Shown here piece by piece: positions 32,705 through 43,200 of a stretch of DNA of 64,000 nt. The notes under the pieces were generated by a model. That model saw only the letters and a program-made list of their open reading frames with translations. It searched no databases and was not told where the DNA came from. This DNA is from CAWVWD01 sp965662365 (GTDB taxonomy: Bacteria; Bacteroidota; Bacteroidia; Chitinophagales; Saprospiraceae), in assembly GCA_965662365.1 (NCBI GenBank), contig CBFIHR010000010.1, positions 1-64,000 of the forward strand, read 5' to 3'. The stretch's first letter is position 1. Each line of letters opens with the position of its first letter. Both the position numbers and the translations under genes were made by a program.

Positions 32705-34642
32705 ATGAATATATTAATCGCTCCAAATTCGTTTCGTGGAAGTTTAGATGCTTTTGAAGTCGCTGATATTATTGGAAAGGCTTTCGAGGATGTCAGCCGT
32801 AATTTTGAAATTACCAAGATTCCTATCGCTGACGGTGGTGATTTTACCGCCGAAATTTTAGTCAGAAATTTAGAAGGTTACTGGAAAGATGTTGAGGTCC
32901 TAAATCCTTTGGGACAACCGACGGTTGCTCGATTAGGATTAACAGAAAGTGGGGTTGGAATCGTGGAGTTGTCCGAAGCATCAGGAACTCGGTTGATTAA
33001 GGACGCTGAACTGAATCCGATGATGACGACGACTTATGGTACGGGTCAATTAATTAAAGCCGCATTGGAGGAATCTTGTCACAAAATTATTATTTGCCTT
33101 GGTGGAAGTGCGACAAATGATGGCGGTGTTGGCTTGTTGCAAGCATTGGGCGTTCGGTTCTTAGATAAAGACGGAAAGGAAATTGGTTTTGGTGGTGCTG
33201 AACTGCAACGAATAGCGACTATTGACGACAGTCAAATAGATAGTCGAGTAAAAAAAACGGAAATCGTCGTGCCGTGCGATGTTGGAAATTATTTGTTGGG
33301 CGAAAAAGGAGCAACTCAAATGTTTGGGCCACAAAAAGGGGCAACGCCCAAAATGGTGGAAAGTTTAGAGGAAGGAATGACGCATTATTCGCTGAAGGTC
33401 TGGGAACAGTATCGGCGTGATATGGTTAACCTAAAACATGGAGGAGCAGCGGGTGGAACTGCGGCTGGGCTTTGGGCTTTTTTGAAGGCTCGACTGGTGC
33501 TGGGAAGTCGCTATGTATTGAATGAATTATACTTCGATTTGGCGGCTGAAAAAGCGGATTTAATCATCACGGCAGAAGGTAAATTGGATAATCAAACGAT
33601 TAATGGCAAAGCTCCGTTTGAGGTCGCTATGCGTGCCAAACGATTCAAAAAAACAATCATTGCTATCGCTGGTCAAACGCCTTCTACTAATGTGCAATTG
33701 TATCATGGCGTTTTTTCGATTATGAATAAGCCAATGACGTTGGCGAATGCGATAAAAAATACGGATAAACTATTGTATAATACCAGTTATCAGATTGCTA
33801 AATTTTATAATCAACTTATAAAACCAAAACCCAAAGCTAAAAATATTGAAAAATTGTTGGTGATTAATGCCGATATTTTTGGAAATCATACCGATGATTT
33901 AGAAAAAATTGCGTTGACTTTGATTCCGGTAAAAGAGGCGAATATTCCAATATTATTATACTCCAGACGTACTTATGAAGAAATGATTTGGTTGTGTGGC
34001 GAGTTGGCGATTCATCATCCGTTTGTAGTAGAAAATGGCGGTGCGTTGTATGTTCCGAATAATTATTATAAGTTAGATTTGAAGGATTTCACGGTGGGCG
34101 ACGAATACCATCAAATGACGTTTGGTTCGACTCGTTCTACTATTGAAAATATCACGGATAAGTTAGCAAAAGTAACTGGCGTGAACCTGGATAATGATAT
34201 TCAATCGCCATTAGATTTAGCAGATTATTGGGATATTGAATTGTTTGAAGCAGAGCGAATAATGAGCCGAGGCTTTAGCCAAATGATTACTAAAACGGAG
34301 GAGGTTTCAACGCTTACGGACCTGTTCAAACAGTTGATTTCACAACAGGGTTTACAAATTATTGACTCGGACGAAGCTTATTATATTGGTAATTTCTCTT
34401 TGACTGAACCTATTCGTTATTGGATTGAGTATTTAAAATCACAATATGATGATTTACAGGTTTTTACGTTAAGTAATGTGGCTGATGATGAAGCTATTTT
34501 GGCGTTAGGAGATGAAGCATTTTTGTTAAAAAACCAAGAGGAATGGCAGCCTATTCTATTAGATAACTTAAATTTAATTAATGGTTCGATAGCGACTGGA
34601 CTGAAGCAAGTTGCCGAGTTTGTTGTCAAAGAAAAAAGCTAA
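32705..34642 (+). CDS. Glycerate kinase fused to a degenerate HAD phosphatase domain
   Basis: 645 residues. Residues 1-375 are a full type 2 glycerate kinase (GlxK/GarK): 'MNILIAPNSFRGSLDAFEVA', 'KIPIADGGDFTAEIL', 'IICLGGSATNDGGVGLLQAL', 'GAAGGTAAGLWAFLKARLVL', 'LIITAEGKLDNQTINGKAP'. Residues about 384-640 resemble mannosyl-3-phosphoglycerate phosphatase: 'IPILLYSRRTYEEMIWLCGE', 'HHPFVVENGGALYVPNNYY', 'AERIMSRGFSQMI'. The HAD nucleophile motif DxDGT is replaced by N388-A-D-I-F, and the late GDxxND motif is also lost, so the second half is probably not a phosphatase and may sense a phosphoglycerate-like ligand. The kinase half should make phosphoglycerate from D-glycerate. Its stop abuts that of the next, convergent gene. 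Confidence 0.82.
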   Translation: MNILIAPNSFRGSLDAFEVADIIGKAFEDVSRNFEITKIPIADGGDFTAEILVRNLEGYWKDVEVLNPLGQPTVARLGLTESGVGIVELSEASGTRLIKDAELNPMMTTTYGTGQLIKAALEESCHKIIICLGGSATNDGGVGLLQALGVRFLDKDGKEIGFGGAELQRIATIDDSQIDSRVKKTEIVVPCDVGNYLLGEKGATQMFGPQKGATPKMVESLEEGMTHYSLKVWEQYRRDMVNLKHGGAAGGTAAGLWAFLKARLVLGSRYVLNELYFDLAAEKADLIITAEGKLDNQTINGKAPFEVAMRAKRFKKTIIAIAGQTPSTNVQLYHGVFSIMNKPMTLANAIKNTDKLLYNTSYQIAKFYNQLIKPKPKAKNIEKLLVINADIFGNHTDDLEKIALTLIPVKEANIPILLYSRRTYEEMIWLCGELAIHHPFVVENGGALYVPNNYYKLDLKDFTVGDEYHQMTFGSTRSTIENITDKLAKVTGVNLDNDIQSPLDLADYWDIELFEAERIMSRGFSQMITKTEEVSTLTDLFKQLISQQGLQIIDSDEAYYIGNFSLTEPIRYWIEYLKSQYDDLQVFTLSNVADDEAILALGDEAFLLKNQEEWQPILLDNLNLINGSIATGLKQVAEFVVKEKS

Positions 34643-35917
34643 TTACTGATACCAATCTGTTAGAAAATCGTGAATATATTTAGCGGCTAATGTGCCACTT
34701 TTGCCCTCGTATGCTGTACCGACAACGGCATTATAATATTTTGCTTTTTGGAAAACTGGTGGATTATTTTGTTGTAAGTTTTCGATTTTTTCGATTAAGT
34801 TATGAATATCAACCGCCTTTTCAACCAAACCATTTTTGACATAACCGTAGGCATCTATCAAGTTCTCTTCAAGTGCTGTTATTTCAAAATAAATACTATT
34901 GACGTTTAACAAAATAGCTTCTAAATGAATGGAGGACGTGCCTGCGATAAGTACATCTTGACGAAGAATGAAGTCGAAGCTGGTTTCTGATTTTGTAGAA
35001 ACCGCAATGGTATCTGGTAGGTTGAATATTCGGTTATCATTCGGATGTGGTCGAAAACTGATTTGGCATTTTGGAAAATGTGCTGCTAACTGTTTTAAGG
35101 TCGCTTCTATTTCTTTTTGAGTGTCTAATAAGTTGGTGCAACAAGCTATATTGGTGATGGTTTCTGATGTTTTTCTAAATTGAAGATATTTATCGAACTT
35201 AGGCATTCCGATAAACTCGACCTTTCCTTTTATTCGACCTAAGTCACGGTATTTATCCAGGGCGTCTTGTCCTTCTAAGAGAGATAAATCAAAATCTAAT
35301 GGCGGCATAAAGTGCGTAATTGAAGCGTGCTGGATATAAACAACAGGAATGTCCAGACGCTGGGCCGCATTCAATAAGGCTCGTTGTCTTTCGCTGTGAT
35401 CATTTGCCAAAATCAAACATTTGGGTTGATATTTTTTCAGGTATTTGTACGCAATTTCATACAGACCGACACTATTGAATAAAAAATCACCGAAGCGTAC
35501 AGCATCATGACCGTAGTGTTGTTTAAAAAATCGTCTTATTTTAGGATATTTCCATAAATAAAATGCCTTGCGATGAAATGGTAGATGAATGTCGTTAGGT
35601 TGCCCAAATGAAGCCCCGAAGCCTATCAATATCGCATCTTTTAGTTCATTCGTTAAAAATTTTAGGCTATTATAATTATTAGACGTACTGAAAAACAGCC
35701 ATGTTTTTCCTTTCAAGTTTTCAGTTGTTAAATATTGTTTTTGCTGTCGCTGAAACAGTATCTCTTGCTTGAATAATTTAACAAAAGGAGCTAAGTAGTT
35801 TCTTATTTTTTCGGTGCGATTGATTCCTGTGAATTGTCGTCGAAAGTTTTTATTGATATTGCGTAAAAAACCTTGAGCAAAATAAAATTTCAATATATCA
35901 TCGTAAATTTTTTCCAT
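34643..35917 (-). CDS. Putative GT-B-fold glycosyl/glycerophosphotransferase
   Basis: 424 residues, no signal. The second half has a nucleotide-sugar-transferase look: 'VEFIGMPKFDKYLQF', 'CQISFRPHPNDNRIF' and 'DVLIAGTSSIHLEAILLNVN', where the R-P-H-P and G-T-S-S-x-x-x-E patterns recall CDP-glycerol glycerophosphotransferases and polysialyltransferase-like GT-B enzymes. 'LILANDHSERQRALLNAAQR' and 'PVVYIQHASITH' fit the first Rossmann domain. It would modify a surface polymer or lipid; neighbours give no help. Its stop codon lies immediately next to that of the glycerate kinase fusion. Confidence 0.55.
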   Translation of the reverse strand: MEKIYDDILKFYFAQGFLRNINKNFRRQFTGINRTEKIRNYLAPFVKLFKQEILFQRQQKQYLTTENLKGKTWLFFSTSNNYNSLKFLTNELKDAILIGFGASFGQPNDIHLPFHRKAFYLWKYPKIRRFFKQHYGHDAVRFGDFLFNSVGLYEIAYKYLKKYQPKCLILANDHSERQRALLNAAQRLDIPVVYIQHASITHFMPPLDFDLSLLEGQDALDKYRDLGRIKGKVEFIGMPKFDKYLQFRKTSETITNIACCTNLLDTQKEIEATLKQLAAHFPKCQISFRPHPNDNRIFNLPDTIAVSTKSETSFDFILRQDVLIAGTSSIHLEAILLNVNSIYFEITALEENLIDAYGYVKNGLVEKAVDIHNLIEKIENLQQNNPPVFQKAKYYNAVVGTAYEGKSGTLAAKYIHDFLTDWYQ

Positions 35918-35965
35918 GCTTTATTTCGGGTAATTTTAAATATTGACGACTGAATATTACTAAAA

Positions 35966-36868
35966 CTAAGCGACCTCGCCACCTCTTGAGGCTTCTAACA
36001 ACTCAAACCATTCTTCTCGAGTTAATTTAATATCAATCGCCTCGACAGCACTTTGTAATCGTTCGATTCGCCCAGTACCAATGACTGGTCGAATGTGTGC
36101 AGGATGTTTCATCAGCCAAGCTAATAGGATTTGATCGATTTTTGCGTTATATTTTTCACCTAATTCTGCTGCGACTTTACGAATTCGTTTGACCTTCTTA
36201 TTCTCTAAATCAGTAAAAATTTTCCCGCCACCCAAAGGCGACCAAGCCATTGGCACCGCACGGCTTGCCATACATCTATCAAGGGTTCTATCAAAAAAAG
36301 TTTTTGGGTTTAATAACGATGCTTCGACCTGATTTGTCACTAAAGGAAAGTATTCATTCATGACTTCAAACTGTGTTGCTTTGAAATTAGAAACACCAAA
36401 AAAACGCACTTTTCCAGCTTGTTTTAATTCCCAAAATGCCTCTGCAATCTCGGCATAATCCATAATTGGACTCGGACGATGAATTAATAACAAGTCAATA
36501 TAATCAGTATGAAAGTTACGAAGTGAATTTTCGACAGATTGAATGATATGTGCTTTACTGGTGTCATAAGATTTAATTTTATGACTCGGGCGATTTGGTG
36601 TAACGAGCTTGATGCCGCATTTGGTGATGATTTCTATTTTATTACGCAATGACGACTCTCTTTTTAGAGCATTACCGAAGGTCGCTTCGGTCGTATAGTG
36701 TCCGTAAATATCGGCATGATCAAATGAAGTAACCCCTAATTCAATACTTTGATTAATGAGTTTTAACATCGCTTTATCGGATAAGTTATGTCCCCAAATT
36801 CCCCAATTCATTACGCCAAATACAATATGAGAAAGGTGTAACCTTTCGGGAGATACAAAATTAGACAT
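35966..36868 (-). CDS. Aldo/keto reductase, YdhF-like
   Basis: 300 residues from the ATG at 36868 (an earlier ATG at 36895 is less likely). The TIM-barrel shows 'SFDHADIYGHYTTEATFG' with catalytic Asp and Tyr, 'DYIDLLLIHRPSPIMDYAEI' with the His, 'KVRFFGVSNFKATQFEVM', and the NADPH-binding 'HIRPVIGTGRIERLQSAVEA'. YdhF-group enzymes reduce small carbonyl compounds with NADPH; the natural substrate is unknown. The last residues 'ASRGGEVA' are usual for the group. It lies 48 bases upstream of the GT-B gene on the same strand. Confidence 0.9.
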   Translation of the reverse strand: MSNFVSPERLHLSHIVFGVMNWGIWGHNLSDKAMLKLINQSIELGVTSFDHADIYGHYTTEATFGNALKRESSLRNKIEIITKCGIKLVTPNRPSHKIKSYDTSKAHIIQSVENSLRNFHTDYIDLLLIHRPSPIMDYAEIAEAFWELKQAGKVRFFGVSNFKATQFEVMNEYFPLVTNQVEASLLNPKTFFDRTLDRCMASRAVPMAWSPLGGGKIFTDLENKKVKRIRKVAAELGEKYNAKIDQILLAWLMKHPAHIRPVIGTGRIERLQSAVEAIDIKLTREEWFELLEASRGGEVA

Positions 36869-37142
36869 TATTATTCGTTGGTTTTTTGTTAACAATTGAT
36901 TATCAAGTCAATAATCTATGAAGAAGATCTTTTAAATTAATTTATGATTGTTTAGATTAATAAAGGTACAAATTTTTGGTTAAAACGAAATGATAAATTG
37001 TGAAAATAAAATGAGCGTTAGTTGTGAATAATTCTTTCAGTATTTTGAATTTGTACGATCGGTAGCGTTTTGTAAAAGCGAGTATTCACGTACTTATTTT
37101 ATAAAAAAGTTATGGTTTTTAGAATAGAATATTGCTTAATTA
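36869..37142. other. Intergenic region with no visible gene
   Basis: With the hairpin at 37143 this makes a 355-base gap (36869-37223). It lies between the end of the A2M gene and the start of the aldo/keto reductase, both leftward, and should hold the reductase promoter. Nothing else is recognised. Confidence 0.4.
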
Positions 37143-37176
37143 AAAACCGCTGCACCAAGAATGATGCAACGGTTTT
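37143..37176 (-). terminator. Terminator after the alpha-2-macroglobulin gene
   Basis: On the reverse strand AAAACCGTTGCA / TGCAGCGGTTTTT with a ten-base loop, about 48 bases past the stop codon. Confidence 0.75.
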
Positions 37177-37223
37177 CAAAAATTCAAGGGTCGTAGGCTT
37201 TCAAAGTGTCTGACCCGTATTTT

Positions 37224-40200
37224 TTACTCAATCGTCACTCTTACCCCTTCCGAATGCGACGTAAACTCTGGTGCATACATACACTGAATCGTCGTTACAC
37301 CATTCGAGAAATCACCTTTTAAATTCGCACGAAGCGGATATTCAAAAACGTAAGTGCCTTTTGGTAAATAACCAATAAAGAAGTCAGTAGAAGCGTCACG
37401 AGTTGATTCGTAATAGCCCAAACCGCCTTGCCACTTGTATTGACTCATCACATTTGTCGGCTCAAAACCTGATGCTCGGCTGTCTTTCATGTGGACATAT
37501 TCCATTGCTCTATCCACCCGTAATTCGATGCGAACGACGACCTTATCGCCTGTTTTTAAATTTTCGCCCTCCGTAATTGGCTCGATAACTGGCCCTTTGT
37601 CCGTCATTACTTCTTTGAATAACTGCTTTTTCAGCTTCAAGGGCGTTTCTTCAAACGATTCGATTTTATCAAAATCCTCGAAATATTGCCAATACATTGC
37701 ACCCCAAGCTGGGTTATTATTTGGGTTGACAACTTTGACCTTTGCCATGTCGGAAGTGATATTTTCTTTACCAAATTTATGTTTGAAATAGCCAGTTCCT
37801 GTTTCTTTTTGAATTTTCGATTGGTCGAATTTTTTGTTGCCAAAATAGATTTCGACCTCTTGTGACTCCTCTAACCAATTATCGCCACGCAACAACATCG
37901 CATAAACTGCCGAAGCGGTTGCCTTTGTGGTTTTCCAATGTGTCGTTTGACGGTTTTTTAATAACCAAGTTTTCAAATCATCAACGGCTTGTGCATCTTT
38001 AGCGACTTCATCAAAAACTTCAATCATCAACGAGTGCGTTTCGACAGGTGCTTGATACCAAAAATAACCGGTCGGATATTTCCAATACATGCCCATTTCT
38101 TCGTTGTTTAATGAGCGTTCTTTCAATGATTTTACAATCAACGCAGGTTGAGCAGGTTTATCCAAACGCTGTAATGCCAACGCTATCATACCTTCGGAAT
38201 ACATTCCTTTATTTAACCAATATTTTTCAGATTGATCAACGTAATAATCAAAAGCGACTTGTACATTTTTCGGAATCGGAATGTCTAAATAGAACGAACG
38301 AGCATATAAATAATGAATTGCCATATAATCCAAATGATCGTCTTTTAAGTCGAATTTATACTTTTCCGAGCGTTCGACTAATTCGTTATAATGACGTAAC
38401 AATTCGTTATCGCAATACTCCACCGCTTTTTCAATCATGCTTCCTGCAGATTGTTTTTTGCTCAATCCGCTTTTCTCACCGATTGCTCCCAAATAGTTCA
38501 AATGTCCCATGCCTTCGATGATGTATTGCGTAATGTACCAACTATCTCGACCGCCCGGAAACCATGGAAATCCGCCACTTCTCGACTGACGTTTTTCCAT
38601 TTTGCGTAAAGCAGATTCCAACTCATTCGACATTCGATTCAAATCGAATAATAAACCGATATTTTTCTTTTGTTGTGCTTCGCTTTGTGCTGCCAAAACC
38701 CACGGCGTTTCTTCTAAAAGTGCATATTTTAATTCTTGATTTTTTGATAAATTAGATTCTAACGCTTGTGGCGTAATGTTTTTCCAAGAATCAAAAACTT
38801 TCTTGACTTGAGGTGAAGAGTTCGCTACCGAAGTTGCCAACGTATTCGCATAATAACGACTAAAAACCTGCTCTGTACATTCATAAGGATATTCCATCAA
38901 ATAGGGTAGGGATTGAACCGCATACCAAGCTGGATTTGACGTAAATTCTAACGTCATTTCGTGATTTTTCAACGTTGTTGAACGGTTTGCTTTATCCATT
39001 GCTTTGAAGGTAAATTCTTTCGTCATTCCACCACGAACTGGCAACGGCATGGTTTCTACCATCAATTTACGATTCGTCAAAACTGGTAAAGTTGCTTCTT
39101 CACCGTCGGAGAAGTTACCAGCTTTCGCTACAACTCGGTACGTTACCGCATTTACGCCAAAATCTGGAATATTTAAACTCCAACTCACCGCATCAGATTG
39201 ACCTTGCTTCGCAGCAAAATCGACCTCTGGAATATTGTTGCTTAATTTTGCATCAATCGGCTGCATCGTAATTGCATCAAACAATAATAACTTCGCTCGA
39301 CCTTTCAAGTCTTTATCGGATAGATTCGACACTTTTGCGGTAAACTCAATTTTATCATTTTCACGGAAAAATCTCGGTGGATTTGGCATCACCATTAAGT
39401 CTTTTTGCGTCACGACTTCTTTTTGCGTAAAAGCTTGTTGCAAGTCGGTTGTATGTGCAAAGCCTAAAAATTTCCAACGGGTCAAGGCTTCATTCATCTT
39501 GAATTTGATGATAATATTGCCTTCTTCGTCTGTTACCAAATCTGGATAGAAAAATACGGTTTCGTTTAGGTTGGTTCGGATTTGAACTTCTGAAAAGTCT
39601 GTTTTTTCGACTTTATCTTCCTCGATAACAATGACCTCTTCGGAAAAAGAATCGGGATTATATACTACAATTACCTCTTCTTTTGGTGCAGATTCTTTTT
39701 CTTTTCTATTTCTTGAACTTTTCGGTCGAGGTGCAGAAGTAGGTGCAGGTGAACCAACAGCTATTTCTTCGAATACCGGGTCGTAGAGAATACCATCATC
39801 CATCATTTCGGAGGATCCTGTATACATATACGAATATTCATAAAAAGAAAAGCCAAACCAATTCAAAGCCGGGTAATTTCTATACTTCGCATAAGTATAA
39901 TCTGGCTGCCAATTATTTTGTAACAACGATGAACCAACAGACGAAAATCCTTGACCTTGTGCTAATGCTCTTTGTTGGTAAGAACTACCAAAGAAAGACG
40001 CTGACCAATTATTTGCCGCAAAGGCATCTAATGAAGCATCGTACATGGTTGCGACCATTTCAGCAGCGACTTTATCGCCTTTTGCTCCCGAGATTTTGAT
40101 TTGCCATTCTTCATCCGAACCTGGCTGCATTTTATCACGGAAAGTCATGTACTCGATTTTTAAATCTTTGTTTGACCAAGGCACATAAACGGTTTTTGAT

Positions 40201-43200
40201 TCCCCGTGAAAACGGTCGTTTTGAATCATTGCCACCGAATAATGAATATTGCCACGATACGATTCTTTAATGGGCAAATCAATCGACTGTTTGCCTTTGA
40301 CGTTGAGCCATTTGGATTCTAAGATTTTTCCATCTTGCTCCACTTCATATAATACGTGTGATTTTTTGTAACCGGAACCGATTTGAATATTTACCGTTTC
40401 GCCTGGTTCTGCACTTGATTTATCAGCCGTCAACCAAAATGCTTCATTCGTAGGAACGGTTTTTTCGCTTGGTGCGAATACCGTAAATTCTTTAATTTGC
40501 TCAATCGGATTACCAAATTTATCCTGCGTTTTCATCGTCAAACGATATCGACCTTGTTCCCAATTTTTGATTTTTTTCAAATCTAATTTTTTAGATTTTT
40601 CTGTATTAAATTTGGTATCGAGAACGGTTTCAATCACTTTCCAATTTTTCGTCAAATCTTCTTCGCCAAAGGCATAATCAAACGATTTTTTAAACTCTAA
40701 TTCAGTTAAATTCGTAAACTCTGGCTTTTCCCACAAACGATTTTTAAATACTTTTTCTGGCGTTTTTAATCGTTCGATTTTGATAGTTCCGGTAGCATTT
40801 TCGTGCGTTCCGCTAAGGTTATTTGTAGTGATTACAAATTCCTTAATTTCGGTTTTATTCACATTGTCGCTTACCGCAATATCCGCTTCCAAACCAATGT
40901 AGCTGACCTTTACAACGGTTTGAGAACTGTGCGTTTCGCCAGTAATGTCGGTCACATCGGCATAAATCGTAAAATTAAAAAACGGCGTTCTGTCTTTCGG
41001 AATCGACTTATCGGCTAAAGCCGTGAAATCAATGGTAAATTCTCCATTTTCATCCGTTTTTGTTTCTCCGTTCGTAATCTCTGTTTGTTGTGTATTGTAA
41101 GGATTATAGCCCCAAGACCACCAACGCCAATATGGAAAATACGCCTGACGAACGACACGATATTTCACATTTGCACCATCGATATCACTACCTGCGTAAG
41201 CCTTTGCTTTTCCTTTCGTCGTCACCTTTTCGTCCAGTTTGAAACTACCTTCAATTGGCTCGAAAGTCACTTCAAATTTCGGTCGTTTATATTCTTCAAC
41301 TCTCAAAGATTTTGAAGAAGAATAACCTTTGATTTGTGTTTGAATTTGCATTCGTCCCAAAAGTCCACCTTGCGGTGCATTAAATGAACCGTTGAATGTT
41401 CCGAACTCGTTCGTTGTCATTTCTTTTTTGTCAACTTCTTGATAATTTGCATCATAAAATGTGACTTCAACTTTTTCATTTTTAACAATTTCAGGTACTT
41501 TAGAATTTGGTAAGTTTTTTACCGCCAAACCTTTAAAATAAACGGTTTGACCAGGTCGATAAATCGCTCTATCTAAGAAAATATGTGTTTGAATATTTGC
41601 CGAACTATTATTGTTATAACGATAATTTGAGTAACCATCATCGAAATATAAAATGTCTTTACCTTTTGTAAATTTCACGTTGAAATAGCGATTTGCAGTA
41701 ACATTAGTTTCGATAAATCCACGTTCGTCACTGGTCTGTTTTCCAGCCGATTTATAAATATATCTGCGTTGAATACGATTATACTCTTCCACAAAATATT
41801 CCGCTTCGACATCTTTTTGAGGTTCGCCAGTTGTACGATTTGTCAAGATGAAAACTTGTTTGTCTTTATCGCTTTTACGTTGGGCGAAAGCCAAATTAGA
41901 TATATTGATTATCGAATACGCAACGCCATGATTTTCGTAAGAAAAGTTCGTATTGTCAGCAACTAAGACGTAGTAAATTCCATTGTCTAAACCTTTTAGA
42001 TCAAACTCGATATCGTGCGAACGATAATCGTCACTGCCTTTTAATTTCATATAAAAAGCTTGAACGGTTGGCTTTGAATTGATGATTTCAAACCATTCTT
42101 TTTGATTTTTTTGATTAAGTTCACGCATTTCGTCATGCGTCACTTTCACGACCTTTCCATAAGCATGATCGATATTTTTGTAATTAATCACGCCCAGAAT
42201 CGGCTTATTTGGAATATTGACTTGCTCAAAAGTAAGATTAAGTTCTTTTTTATTTAGTTGATTTAGAATAGCTTGACATTGTGTCGCCCCCAAAGAATTT
42301 GGATGCCGTTTGATAGCTTCGCTGGCGATCGTGTAAGCCGATTTTAATTCCCATTTGTGTTCGTCGCCTTTACGTCGGTCATAATCTGCCCCTTTTTTTA
42401 AATGTAGTTTTGCTAATCTGTACGAAACTTCACTGGACAAAGGATTATTCAAATAGCGTTTTTCCATATTGACCAAAGCCGCTTCATATAAATTATCCTT
42501 ATCGGCACCATTATAATTATTATAAATAAAATCCAATCGTTTCAAATCTACATCAATCAAAGCTGATTTGTCCGTATCGTTTATGTGAAAATTGAGTACA
42601 TCTTGATATAAATGTAAAGTTTTCAACTTCAAAGAAGCGGTATCTTTTGAGGTGATTCGCAAATCTGTAAAAATTCCAGCACGAGTGAAATATTCCGATT
42701 TATCGACATAAAACTGATAAGCTGGTTTTGTCAAATAGGTTCGTTCATTAGAAAAATAAGCCAACGCACGATGAGCCAAAAGCTCGTACATCGTATTGCG
42801 ATAAGCACGACCGTCAGCGTCATAATTCGTGATTATTTCTTTGAAATCCTTTAAATCAATCTTTTGAAGTTCTTTGTCTCTTTCAATCGATAATTCGTAT
42901 AGTTCGATTGCTTTTCGCACAAAATCTGCCTCCGACCAAGTTTGAATATCGGTTTTATCAAAGTTAACGGTTTCCGAGCGGTTGCGATATTTTCTCCCGA
43001 GTACTCGGGATTGATTTTGAAAATAACTGGTGTAAGCTTCTGCTAACATAGATTGTAACAAAGGCTTGATCGGAAATTCAGCGTTGTCCACCTGTAGCGA
43101 CATACGGTTGATGGCTTTTACTAAACCATCTTCTTCGAGGATTGCATTGTAGCGATTTTGGTAAATTAAGGCTTTTACGGTTTGCGTTGCGTTTTTTTCT

